NCBI GenBank assembly: GCA_003427395.1
Contig: BFEA01000018.1
Location: 1,121,382 to 1,164,555, forward strand
Reading direction: 5' to 3'
DNA from: Chara braunii
Lineage: Eukaryota > Streptophyta > Charophyceae > Charales > Characeae
DNA length: 43,174 bases
Position numbers and translations under genes: made by a program. Positions 30,401 to 42,012 of this stretch are shown piece by piece. The notes beneath the pieces are model-generated. The model saw only the letters and a program-made list of their open reading frames with translations. It was not told the DNA's origin and made no database searches. The first letter of the stretch is position 1. Every line of letters begins with the position of its first letter.

Positions 30401-33351
30401 ATGACAGCTCATACCATCTCACACGGTAGAGAGCACGCGGGAATGAGGAATGGAAGGAGGGAAACTAGGGAAGGTGTCCAACCATCGAATTCAGCTAGCC
30501 AGAGTCTGAACTGCAATGAGAGCTCGAGATCGTGGGCGGACAGGGTGGCGAGGCCTTTTGCTAGGGAGTCTGTTCTCATCCAGTGGAAGAATGAAGGGGA
30601 GAATGGTGGGAATGGGGATAAATGGAGGATTTCGTTAGGAAGTTTGACATCGGCCGGGGCCTTCTTCCTCACCCACCTCCTGGCCGCATCGAAACATAAG
30701 ATAGTACACCACGACGGTAGGAAGAGCATTGTCCAAACACTCCCAGGGGATAAAGTGAAAGAGAGGGATGAGTTGTATATATGCCACGCAAGTAATTGGG
30801 CATTCCATGATGACGTGACGTTTAAATCAACAAATGATAAGGTTGGCTGGATCAGGGAACACTTGGAGGCCTTCAAGGGATCCTTGGAGGTTGCCCATGA
30901 TTTATTCCTGATACAACCAGCCTCATCCTCTCTCATTACTGTCATCTGTATGCTAGACGAGGACAAAAGATCAATGGATGGATGGAAGTCGCTCCGTTGA
31001 GAAGGATCGGAGGTGCGAATCTACCCGTGGTCTCCCCCAAGACAGCCGAGACCAAAAGAATGAAGGGAACAAATGATGAGGGAGCACTTCTGGGTAGAAT
31101 TTCGACACATCCCCATTGAGATACAAGCAACTTTTATGCAGGATTTTGCCGAGAGATTCAATGTGGTGGATTTCATTGATCCCTTGCCACCACATGTCGC
31201 ACGAAGAGACGACTACCTTATGTTGGCCCTCCGTTTGGTCGAAGGTCACATTTTCACGATCGATGATGTTATTCTGTTTTATGTGGGCGGGAAAGTGTAC
31301 CGAATTCATACTGCCCATAAGCATCGTCCCTGGTGCTTTAAATGGCAGGCCTACGACCATTTGTACACGGACACTGCTCGTCCCCGTCACCCATCCCGCA
31401 CCATAAAGCTTACGGGACGCCTAAGAAGGGACCCCTTTGTGAAAACTCGATGGCGAACTGTCGACCCAGGTCATGAAGGTTGGGTGTACATTGACGCACC
31501 TGGAAAAGAGGAAGTAAAGGTGATAGGATGGCGGTGGGAGGGGCAAGGGAACCCCGTCAGGATACCAGACCACCGACAACATGGGTCCCTCCGAAAACCT
31601 TGGAAACACACCTGAACCAACCAGCCGAGGTCCGGGGGAAAGGTACATGGGTGGTAGTTGGGAAGAAAAAGAATCAAGAAGAAAAAACTAAAAAAACTGA
31701 AAAAGCAACTGAAGGAGAGAAAAGGGGAGCCGACATTGGCAATAGATTTGCCCTTTTAGAGGACGGGGAAGGTGAGCCAGTGCAAAGCGAATGGTATAGT
31801 CTTGAGCAGACCACGGACAAGGAAGGGGGGGTGATCAATGCCGAAGGGGCTGGGGAGGAAAGTCTTGTAGTTCAGAAACAAATGGAGGTTTCAGGATCTG
31901 GAGGGGGGGGGGGCGAGAAAGGAAGTGGCGTTGCCAGGTCCTGGAAACAAGTCGCCTGACTTGTCGTCGCAACCCAAACCTTTACAACCAGCAGACCATG
32001 GGCAACAAAGGTTACATTCTGCTAGCCAAATGGGACTGCAGGAACAACATGACAATCAGGCGTCCTTACTACAGCACACAAAACCCCAGCCGACGTTGCG
32101 ACTTAAACAACAGACGCGGATAGGTCACACACAACAGATGTCCCCGCCGGCTAACCCGTTACAAAAACAACAAATGCCAGAACAAGTGAAAAAGGGGCAA
32201 CAAAGGCAGCATGGCCAAGAGACACGACGAATATCGCTGGCACAGCAAGGGCAGCACCCGTCATCGCCGTCACCCCCTCCCCTAGCAACACAGCAAAGGC
32301 AAAAAGGGCAGGAGCCACAACAGGCACAACACGCATATAATCTGGCCCCGGACTTCTGTTCGAAAGCCTTTGGGGCGCAGCCAATGGATGTGGACACGAC
32401 CCCTTCTCCTCCGGATGTGGAAATGGAGGAAAGGGAGGACCTCTGAAATGACCCGGATGCTCCTCCACAAGAGATGTGCCTGGATCACAAGATCCAGGTG
32501 GTAGCTGAGTGGATAATCAAACATCTGCGATCTAACCTTCCACTCAGAGGAGAGGAATACTGGGATAGGTCCTATGTAGAGCTAGTAAGTTAAACACTCT
32601 TGAACAACAGTCCAACCCTTAGGACCGCACTGACTTCCGGACCCCCAACCCATCTAACATGGGCAGATGTCTTCCAACGTATTTTGGTCATCGCTCTTGG
32701 TCGCTTTCGCCCCCCCCCCGCCCCCGACCCTCCCAATTCGCAGACATCCGACCGAGAACAGGAGCAGGACCCTCCCCCCCAAACAGAGGCACAACATATG
32801 CAGCTAGAGAAAATGGGGAGAGGGGAAACAGTGGAAATAGCGGAGGAAGGGATGACCTCACGGCGGCTTAAGTTGCGACAACTCATTGAAAGGGGCATTT
32901 TTGAGTTACCACTGTCCAGGACGGATGAAGTGTTTGTGATCCCCATGAGAAAAACCGATGGGAAATGGGAAGTTGGTCTTTCCTCAGTGGGAGAACATGG
33001 GGGCGTTGCCTTACAAGGTTGGAAACTTTCGGGCCAAGAGGGTAAGGAAAAGATAGGATCTTCACGAATCAAATGCGAGCATTCATTCCCAAGCACTATG
33101 CACCTGGGGCGGGAGCAGGCATGAGATTCGAAGCCTGAGACCAACAGATGGCTAAGAACGATCTCTACTTGCTTTTTGACTCCAACAAGACGGCCGACTT
33201 ACGCTGGTATAGCCACAATGCCCTGCTAGATTTACAATGCGCCAAAGTCAAGGCCAACGGGTTTTGGTCGGATGACGATGTATGCAAATGTTTGTGTAGA
33301 ATAGTGCGGACAAAGGTCCTATGTCTTGAAAGATGGGACGTCAAACAATGA
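30401..33351 (+). pseudogene. LINE-B ORF1: N-terminal ORF1 domain, degenerate zinc knuckle, Gln-rich linker, unknown C-terminal domain
   Basis: About 980 codons in shifting frames. Residues from 30525 (SWADRVARPF) to 31300 (FWVEFRHIPIEIQATFMQDF, then VGGKVYRIHTAHKHRPW) have the layout of plant LINE ORF1 proteins of the DUF4283 type. The knuckle CFKWQAYDH has lost its second Cys and the Gly. GTWVVVGKKK and NRFALLEDGEGE follow, then a Gln/Pro-rich linker (31980-32340), QPMDVDTTPS, VAEWIIKHLR, TWADVFQRIL, GKWEVGLSS and finally LRWYSHNALLDLQ...FWSDDD (33198-33280). In-frame TGA codons lie at 30998 and about 31054. The blocks after the linker align with LINE-A in the same order, so the C-terminal region is a real conserved part of the protein, of unknown function. 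Confidence 0.7.
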
Positions 33352-33373
33352 CACCCCCTTTGAACCTATTGCC

Positions 33374-36300
33374 ATGAATCTGTCGTACCCGGATTTAGAT
33401 GTACTATACTGCAAAAATCCTACTTGGCAACAATGTGTAAAGACAACAGACTTGGATCTACGCTCCATTAGTGTTAATGGCCTGACATCCAATAAGCCTG
33501 AGAAACACCATGCCATTTGGGATCAACTTAGAGGGGTTGGGGGCAAGAGATGGCCAGATGTGATATGCGTACAAGAGACCCACTTGCAGGACAACCTGGA
33601 GCATAATAGGGCCCATAAGATGGTCTGGCCTCACTCGGCTGTGAGGGCTCATTCCCCTAGGCTGGGATCAGCAGGAGTAGCGATCTGGATTCCCCCCGAC
33701 TCTAGATTCCAGTTAGTTCACTGGGCGGTAGACGAGGAAGAGGGGCGGTGGGCCTTTGTATTAGGTATGCTCGAATTGGAGTTACTTTGTATCCTCTGTA
33801 TCTACTCGCCGAACACAGTCAGTGAACGAAGGGCCTTCCTAGGCAATCTAGGAGCACAAGTCCCTGAGGGCATCCCCCTGATCGTAGCAGGCGATTTCAA
33901 CTCCACTCCAGATAGAAGATTGGATAGATGGTATGCCCAGGAGACTCTTCCTTTTGCTGCGGTTGAGGATGAGCAAATGATATCAGAATCTTGTAAAACC
34001 CTCTCGGTTTTTGACACCTTTCGTCGGTTGCACCAGCAGGACCGATATTTTACATGCATAAGAGACATCAACCCGACGTGCTTATCCAAATCACGAATCG
34101 ACCTTATCTTTCTTTCCAATGACTTGGAGGGGGCACTGCGCTGGTCATCTATCCTTCCACGCAGCCCGTTCCCAGAACTGGATCACAAGACATGCGGGCT
34201 AATTTTAACAATGAGGAAAAGGCCGGATCAAGGGCCGGGGTTTTACAAACTTAATACTTCCCTCTTAAGGGATGACCCATTTAGACAGATGATTCGACTC
34301 GAATGGCAATTTTGGCGCCATCAAAAACATCTCTTTGATTCAGTCTCTACATGGTTCAATAACGGGTTAATTTTACTGGCTAAAAAGTGTAAGGAATTCT
34401 TTAAGGTTAGCGCGACCCAACGCTATCAGCAAGAATGAAGTATTCGTAAGGAATTACTAGACCTGGAACAACAGGACGATTCACAACATCTCACCATCTC
34501 CATGCAGAGAGTAAAGGATCAACTCTTAACGTACGCACAACATAGATGGCAGTCTGGCAGGGAATCCGAATTCGAGGGAAAATGACCAAGTTCACTCAGG
34601 AAGCCACAATGAACACTCATTTTTTTGCGATGGCTACGACCCGCGCGCGAAGAACCGTAATTGAGGCACTCTATGAACCAACCAGTAGGGAGGAGGTTAT
34701 TGCAACCGATACCGCCCATTGCACATTAATCACGATGGATTTTTTCAAACAATTGTACACCTTCCAAATCCCGACCCCGCTAGGGGAAGTATGAGAAAGA
34801 GAACTCGAAGAATCCTTACTTCCCATGGGTAAACGCCTTTCCCCGCAACAGCGTGGCCGATTGGAGGAGACTTTGACTAAAGATGAAATATGGGTTGCGC
34901 TTCTCGAGATGAAGGAGGAAAACCCCTCGGGTATTGATGACTTCCCTAAAGAGTTTTGGGAAGCGATGTGGACGGACTTAAACTCGGACCTGTGGGACTA
35001 CTACAAGGAGGTATGGGAAGTTGGGGAGATGGGGGAAGTGGTGGGGAAAGGGGTACTGTCGTTGCTATACAAAAAGGGGGATAAAATGAACATCAGGAAT
35101 TATCGGCCTATCACCCTTCTTCCAGTAGTCTATAAAATGTTTTTGAAAGCCATGACAAATCCACCCAGCACAGACAGGCTTTATGGTCAGTAGGAACATA
35201 CAAGAGAACATCCTTCTGGTGAATGAAGTAGTTAAACTGGCACAAAGGAATCGGGCAAATGGGGCCATTATTTTTATTGATTTCGAGAAAGCCTATGACC
35301 ACGTGAACTGGCTTTTCCTGGACAGATGCCTAGAAAAAATCAACTTTGGACTTATCTTTAAACGATGAGTAAAGATTTTTCACAACAACGCCACCACCTG
35401 TGTACAAGTTAATGGGTCGGTGACTCCTCCATTTAAACTTCAAAGGTCGGTGACACAAGGTGACCCTATCGCGCCCTACCTCTTTTAAGTCATTATGGAG
35501 ACACTTTCAGCCAATCTGAGGCACAATAAGGATCTGACTCGAATTAAGATAGCGAATATACCTGACGAGGCAGTGCCGATCTGTTCCTTTTTTTATGACG
35601 ATCTTACTATTATGGTTGAGGTGACATTGCAGAATATGGAGAAAATCCAGAGCCTTATGAATAAGTTTTGTAAAATGTCAGATATGACTGTCAATTGGGG
35701 TCAAAAGACGGTAGGTTGCTCGCTACATCATCAAGGAGGTAGGTCCCCTGAGAATCCCCGTATTACTTGGCTTCCCCTAGATGACCCGCTTAGGATTCTG
35801 AGAGCATTGGTTACGGCTAAGGGTAAACCAGTCACTAATGACAAATGGCTGGTGGGACCGGCTCACAATAAGCTCCCAGGGTGGAACAATAAACACACTT
35901 CTATACTCGGGCGGGTTTTGGTCATTAGCAATGTAACATTAGCCACACTCTGGTATAAAGCCATACTATGGCCCATGAGCACCAGGGGCCTCAAGTCTTT
36001 AAAACGATAACTGACGGTCTTTTTTATGGAGAGGGGATAGTAACAATCCCCATGTGATTAGTCGGGTAGCATGGGATTCGATAATTCAGCCAAAGGCCGG
36101 AGGGGGGCTTGAAATTGTGGATCCGTCTACACAATTCCAAGCACTTCACTTTCGTTGGCTCCGACATCTCATCTTCTCATCATCCTCTCCCTGGGTCCCT
36201 CTCGCCTTGGAACAAATTGCAGCCTTGGCCCCCGAGACCCCATCTGAGACCGACCCTCTAGTGTGGCTCGAAGACAGGAGCTGGAAGCTATCGAGGAAAT

Positions 36301-37908
36301 ACAGAAATGGGGACCCCGCAGATGAACAATGGTTGCGCCTTTTACGAGTATGGAGGAAGCTTACCCCTCCTAATCGCCCAACACCAAATAGGTGGGAGGA
36401 AATTTTCAGACAACCCCTGTTTGGTAATAGACTGATCACAGATTCTCTCGGTCGAATGAGGTGTAGCTCAGATTCTTCATGGAAAGGTTTGGGTGAAACA
36501 CGGGGTCACGAGGGTGGGGGATCTTTGGGACATGAATACAAGGGACTTGAAAAGTGCATAAAGAATGCGTTCATGGTTCCGATATTGTCATTTCACTGAG
36601 GATGCACTTAACGATCTCATTGACAGTTTTGCCCTTCACTGATACATCACTCTCCGGAAGGACCCTCGTTTGGTAGAAGAGGACTGGGTGGGTTTCCCCA
36701 ATTATGAAAATCAAGTAGGTCAGGTTCACTTTGTAGACCAAACGCAAGTGTTGATCGAAGTCTTCTCCATCCGAAAGGAGGATCAACTACGAGGGAGCAA
36801 CCAACCCTTTATGTGGAAGGAGAAAAAAGAAGTATATCGCGTCAGAATTATTCACGAATGTAAAGGATGGAGAGCCTATCGATCCAGGACCCCGATTGAG
36901 GACCTCCCCTTCGATGCCGAGGAGTGGCACTGGTCCTGGAATGGTCCAAGAAACTCTGCAAATTCAGGTAGGGGAGGAAAGGCACGATCAATAACACTTG
37001 CTGACTTAAAATCTAAGTCAGTATACCGAATGCTCAGACCTAAATGTAGACAGCGAGATATTGTAGAGGATAGATGGTATCGACATCTCAATGTGGATCG
37101 CGGCTTGCCAAAACCCATAAGGTGGTTCGAGGATTATGGAAAGAGGCCGACAAAGATCTCCGCCCTACAATGCCAGATCACACACCGGTGCTTACCAACT
37201 AACGATTGGCTAATAGATCACTCCCATTTGGAACAGCAGGGGCGAGCACTACCTTGGTGTCAAAGATGCCTCCAAGGCTACCCCAGTAAAAAATGCACCG
37301 AGACGATGGAGCACATCTTCCTTTAGTGTCCCACGACTGTCCTACTGTGGAGGTGGTGGGACAGGATTTGGAGACACAGGATACTGGGCTCGACTTGGCC
37401 ATGAGAGTGGAGGGCTATACTTCTGGGACACTTTCCCCAGATCCAAAGGAATACATTCAAAGAAAATATGTTTTTCATCGGAATGCGGGCTGTCCTATGG
37501 ATAATATGGTGGAGAAGATGTATCCTAGAAATAGAGGGAGTAGAGGTAGAAGAGGGGGAAGCCATAGAGCAACTAAGACTTTTGGTTCAACACGAGATTG
37601 CGGCCAAGTGGGGGGTGGTTAAGAAAAATCTAAGGCAGCTGCGCACCAACAAGGATATTGACAGGGTTATCTCGCAGTTCTGCGAGGATTGGTTGGGAGG
37701 GAGGAAGGAAGGTTGGATAGCAAGGGTAACTTGGGAAGAGGGTGGACAGGCACAGAGGGGACAACAGACAGGGGTTACAAGGGATTATCGGCTTCACTTT
37801 CGCGAATGGACAAAGATTGATCCCACCATCCCGCTGCGGCCTGCTCAGGACTTCGCAGACCCTTTTCCCCCTCACCCTTTGTCTCTGGTGGTACCGTTCC
37901 CGTCCTGA
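33374..37908 (+). pseudogene. LINE-B ORF2: endonuclease, reverse transcriptase, zf-RVT, frameshifted
   Basis: The ATG at 33374 (MNLSYPDLDVLY) aligns with LINE-A's start and lies 22 bases after the ORF1 stop. The endonuclease is open to 34438 and keeps VICVQETHL, YSPN, VAGDFNSTPD, SRIDLIFLS and ELDHKTC, so its active-site residues look intact. The reverse transcriptase follows after a frameshift: NYRPITLLP, a shift near 35180, FIDFEKAYDHV (first catalytic Asp present), TQGDP, and FYDDLTIM where FADD is usual. There are further shifts near 36030 and 36560. The C-terminus carries HRCLPTNDWLID, WCQRC...MEHIFL-stop-CP and the ending RPAQDFADPFPP. The TGA at 35366-35368 and probably that near 37400 replace Trp codons. 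Inactive as it stands. Confidence 0.9.
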
Positions 37909-37914
37909 TTATTT

Positions 37915-38402
37915 CCTGGACCCGGTTTCCAACACTTTGGCGTCATTTGACTCATTTCCATTCTGGAAAGGTTTTTTAAGGGACGCTGGACCCGTTTTCC
38001 AGCAGAAGAGAGGTATCCCATTTTATGACATTGAGCTGATCTCTCAACACATGATTCTCATAATACAACAGAATACAATAGACGCCACGAGGGAAGTAGG
38101 GGGTAGGCTGAGGCCGGGTGATGGAGGGAAACTCCACTAGTGCCCCCCAATGGCCTTCCACCCTTTACCGGACCTGGCCACAGGCTAGGAAGGGGGTTAT
38201 AGTTTTTAATATGGGTCGCTGGACCTGTTTTCCAGCACAGTGGTGTCTTTTTAAATGGAAAGATTGTACAGATCTATTCAAGGGATGCTGGAACCGGTTT
38301 CCAGCAGGTGATGATCCCCACCAATAGATGGAAGTGTAAAAATAAAAAATAAAAAAATAAAAATAAAAAAATAAAATAAAATTCAAACTACGCAAAAAAA
38401 AA
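37915..38402 (+). other. LINE-B 3' region with four tail-hairpin copies and A-rich end
   Basis: Hairpin I occurs at 37980-38006 (GCTGGACCCGTTTTCCAGC), about 38213-38236 (GCTGGACCTGTTTTCCAGC) and about 38283-38306 (GCTGGAACCGGTTTCCAGC), with a partial CCTGGACCCGGTTTCC at 37915. Only the last is followed by the CCCCACCAATAGATGG linker. The A-rich AAAATAAAAA run then ends the element; hairpin II is missing. Confidence 0.75.
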
Positions 38403-39490
38403 CATTTGCTTTTTTTGTCCTTTTCTTTTTGGAGCTCACAGGACCCAGCCCCCAACCTTAGTTCATCATCGTTCTGCTTCCTTAAACCCCTGCTTCCCCA
38501 TCTATGGAGGCACTTGTTGGCCTTACCTCGGATATACCGGACAACAATTGCAGGCACCAACGCTAGGTCAGGACAACCTCTCCCAGCCCTAGTTGAAGCA
38601 CTATCGAAAGAGCCCTGTATGGAGAGATACTTCGGTCGCCAAGGATGCTCGTCTTATACACTCTTATTTTTTCCTATGAGCACCGGCCCTGGTTGGTCAG
38701 ACAGCCCCTGACCCCACTGGGGCGACATGTTCCTAGTGTAGCCCACCATAGCCGTATTAGGGGTTCTTTTGTGTTATTACATTGAGGGGGCAAGGTTATC
38801 AATCCCATCACCCGCACCAGTTCGCCGCAGGGCTGATTCCTGCCAGGGAAAACCTCCGGCCATCCCCTTGCTCCCTCAGTTATGTCATATCATAGTTGGT
38901 ATTTATAGTTATCGCTCCAGGCTAGTCCGGAACCGAATGGACCCCACAGCCGCACAAACAGTCACCTGCTTTCCCACACGTGGCGGAGGGTGTCCGGTGT
39001 CAGCGGAGAGGGCCAACCCTTGGGGATCCCACCACGCCTGCATTTGGAGACATTTCCAGGCCATTCGACTTCCTGAAAAGGGAAGAACACGACGAGTTTT
39101 CCTTTTCAGGAAAGTCCGCGGTGCGCACCCCCTTGGCTGTTGTGGACTCACACCTGGTGCGTTTGCGGGAATGTCCGCGGCGGGCCGTGTGATGTTGGTG
39201 GCAGACCGGTGGCGGGGCGTGTGATGTGCGGCTTTCAGCAGTGTCCCAAGTGGGAGGCCTCCACTCCACGGTCCGGTTTTGCCGACCGTTGTGCTGCCAT
39301 GCCCTGCACACACTTGGGAGTGCGGCGATAGGGGCAGCTCCACTCGCTGCCGCTGGGAAGGTGGTTCCACAACCGGGCCAGCGTTTCCAAGTGTGCCGTT
39401 GTTCGTTCTGGCGCAGCTGTGACCATCCTCGTTGCCGCCATACCTGTGACTGCCATAGGATTCCTTTGCCGAACGGAGCCGCCTTTTCAC
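38403..39490. other. Unassigned DNA left of the transposase
   Basis: No protein domain is recognisable on either strand; the long minus-strand frames reaching 39848 are shadows of the transposase region. A near-perfect inverted repeat TCCTGAAAAGG/CCTTTTCAGGA lies at 39071-39081/39101-39111. The left end of the PIF/Harbinger element may fall here, but terminal inverted repeats were not found by eye. Confidence 0.5.
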
Positions 39491-39515
39491 CGTGTCTGTC
39501 GCCATCATCGATGAA

Positions 39516-40719
39516 ATGGATTGGGAAGGGCCGCCGGTCGGTGCGCTCGCGGATGTTGATGATGATGTGATGTTCAATTTGGTGTTCGTTGTTCTGCAGT
39601 TTGTTGCGCTTCGTAACAAGGCTTCCGTGACCATTATGAACACTGCTGCTACTGCAGTAATGACGTCGAATCCTGAGATGACACATATGTTCATGTTCCT
39701 CGCTGGAAGCTTCGTGCACAGGATGCCTCTTGTGTCGGCTGCCATGAGCGTGGTCAGTCGTCATCGTTGTCGTGGGAGGCGTATATGGGTCCTTGACTTT
39801 GCTGGAGGAACATGGCAAGATCTGCAGAAGGTGGGAGAGACACATCACAAGGTATTCGTGTGATTCTGCCGGCTTCCCAAACCGCTATTTGAGGAGGTAG
39901 CCGCCCAAATAGCCCCGCACATCCAACGACAGGTTACCACTTGGAGGCAGGCTATACCAGCGGTGCAGAATCTGGTGTGTGCCCTCATCAGATGGGCCAC
40001 TGGAAGTTTCTATTGCCAAACAGGACTTGGAATTGGCATGGGGCTTGTGAATGCCCTGCGAGGATGTGGCTGATGCCATCATCACGGAGTATGGCCACCT
40101 CATCGGCTTTGTTGAGGGGCGACGGCTGCAGGATGTTTTGGACGCATTCCAAAGGAAAGGTTTTCCTGGCTGCGTGGGGTCCATAGATGGGACCCATCTA
40201 TACATCGAGAAACCCAGGAATGAGCGGTCTAAATGCTACTACAATCGTACTAAACAGTATTCCATCTTAGCACAGGTTGTGTGCGACCACGAATGTAGGA
40301 TCCAGGTTGTCTTCGTCGGCTGTCTTGGCTCCGTTCACGACTCCCATGTAGCCCGAATCTCCAATTTGTATCGCAATGCACAAGATGGGCATGGTATCTT
40401 GCATGTTGGCCTCTCATTTCTCCACGACGGCTCGCCTGTACGGCGGTATGTGTTGGGTGACACAGGTTACCCCTTCCTGCCATGGTTGATGTCGGTGTGG
40501 AGGAATTTATGGCGGAGGCAGATCGGTAATACGAAGACAATCCGCAAGGAATTTATGGTTGTGTCCTCCGACGATGATAACTCGGACGACGATGGCCCTC
40601 CAGCCCATCGACGTCGATGTGCCATCCGACGAGATGATAATCCTTTGCCCTCTCTCCGGCGTAACCCTTGTGATGAGACAACACGTCCTTGTACAATACT
40701 GAAGGCCCTAGGCAGCTAG
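39516..40719 (+). pseudogene. PIF/Harbinger-type (HARBI1-like, DDE_Tnp_4) transposase, broken
   Basis: The first ATG in the N-terminal frame is at 39516. RRIWVLDFAGGTWQDL precedes a TGA at 39861; the same frame continues with RLPKPLFEEVAAQIAPHI and LVCALIRWATGSFYCQTG, the helical region preceding the DDE core. A frameshift near 40040-40070 leads into the frame from 40051. This contains GFPGCVGSIDGTHLYIEKP (first catalytic Asp), YYNRTKQYSILAQVVCDHE, GSVHDSHVARISNL (second Asp) and VLGDTGYPFLPWLMSVW. After that point the expected stretch with the catalytic Glu is missing and is replaced by an Asp/Arg-rich tail ending at 40719. It would cut and join element ends at a short T/A-rich target; this copy is not functional. 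Confidence 0.85.
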
Positions 40720-40886
40720 GCTGAATAGCAGGAGCAACTTTTAACTTATTATGAGCCCATACAACTGATTCAATGAGCTCTTGCCAATAACCACGCCCAC
40801 TGTATGGGAGCGTGGAAGGGAAGGCCGCATGGGTGAGATTGATTTGTCACGTGGAGTACCATGTTCGGGTGCATGGCAGTCCTGCG

Positions 40887-40982
40887 CCCTGGCTGTACAT
40901 GGACCTAGCTTGAGACCAGGCACCTCCAGGCAGGACTGATTGGAGGTACCTGGTCTCAATCTAGGTCCATGTACAACCAGGG
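40887..40982. repeat. Long fold-back: 42-base arms, 12-base loop
   Basis: Bases 40887-40928 and 40941-40982 are reverse complements at 39 of 42 positions. The arms contain CCTGG(C/T)TGTACATGGACC and TGAGACCAGG. A second hairpin, CCAGCGT/ACGCTGG, follows at 40986-41006. The segment TCAATCTAGGTCCATGT resembles one near 24333 (TCAATCTTGGTCCATGT), so the sequence belongs to a dispersed family. It lies 168 bases after the transposase frame. Confidence 0.9.
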
Positions 40983-42012
40983 GGTCCAGCGTTTTACAAA
41001 CGCTGGTCCCTCAAGAACAACAAATTTTGACGAGTTTTCGGCCAAAAGACTCGGTTTCAGTTTCGTTCAAAAAATAAAAGATGACCATTTTGACGAAATG
41101 GCAGTTTGGATTAGCAAGCTTGACAATCCATCCCAACATCCCAGACAGTGATCCTCCCCTTAGCCCTCTCGGGGCACTACCGTTTTATGAACGACCACGT
41201 CTTCCAACGAGGCCCGAAGTTCGTACGTTGCCCAGTATCGCGCCAAACACGACGATCGTGCTAAACTTACTGTCTATTTCTTCAACGAAAGCGGGTGAAG
41301 TTAAGGGTCAAAAGACCCTAAACGGCGATTGGCCGCCGAAGACTGTTTGAGAACTGTGTCATTATGTGCCCACGGATGGAAATGCAGCAAAGGCACATTT
41401 CTAAGGGTGTGTGCATTTTTTTGTCGGTAGCTCGTTTACAAGAACCCCCTCCCTCCGCGAAATCAATCGTGGTCATGTTTCTTATCGGCAGTGTTCGACA
41501 CGATGACCCGCAATCCACGCACCGCCATCATGAATGATCTATAGGGGACACCATTTTCACATTCCTATCATTGTGTTGAACATGATATTTGATTTAACCT
41601 TGTTTGCATTTTACAACAATTTTGGCATCTTTGGCCCTCATTGAAAACTAAAGAGGGATTTTTTTTTTTTCACAAGCCGCCGTAGACAGTTTGACACCCC
41701 TGCGTTCACGTCCCAAAAGGTCGACATGCAGAGGCGTTGTTTGAACAAAACGGAGGATGTAAGGCACCATTCTTTCTCTTTCTAACAACTTGGAGCCTTG
41801 GTTCCGAAACATTGTCGGGGCAAATACCCTGACAAGGGTATTTGCCGGGGGGGTTTCAATGTCAGACGTTATCTGACCTTTTCGTTAACTTAGCTGAAGG
41901 ACCTGATGAGATTGACGGTTGCCAAAAGTTTATTCAAACCTGACCTATGACTGATAGACTAAAAGTTTCTGGGCTTTAGTCCGGACGCTTGTGGCGTCCG
42001 AATATAACGACA

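Larger units (their letters stand above)
30401..38402 (+). mobile_element. LINE-B: long plant L1-like element, same family as LINE-A, inactive
   Basis: ORF1 (about 30401-33351), a 22 bp gap, ORF2 (ATG 33374 to about 37908), and a 3' region with several tail hairpins ending in an A-rich run (38337-38402). It is richer in G/C than LINE-A and well diverged from it, but aligns domain by domain. At least five frameshifts and several stops break it. The 5' UTR start is not defined; 30050-30400 has no recognisable content. Confidence 0.9.

Noticed and set aside
38909-39848. Two overlapping minus-strand frames of about 280 codons.
   Set aside because: They overlap each other in different frames, are rich in His, Ser and Arg, show no domain, and lie opposite the N-terminal transposase frame, which has recognisable homology after 39750.
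41893-41905. CCTGATGAG, resembling the core of a hammerhead ribozyme.
   Set aside because: No GAAA core strand with matching stems II and III was found close by.
41957-41981. GACTAAA/TTTAGTC, reminiscent of the group I intron R and S elements.
   Set aside because: The two strands form a simple 11-base-loop hairpin; no P3, P4-P6 or P8 pairing could be built between or around them.
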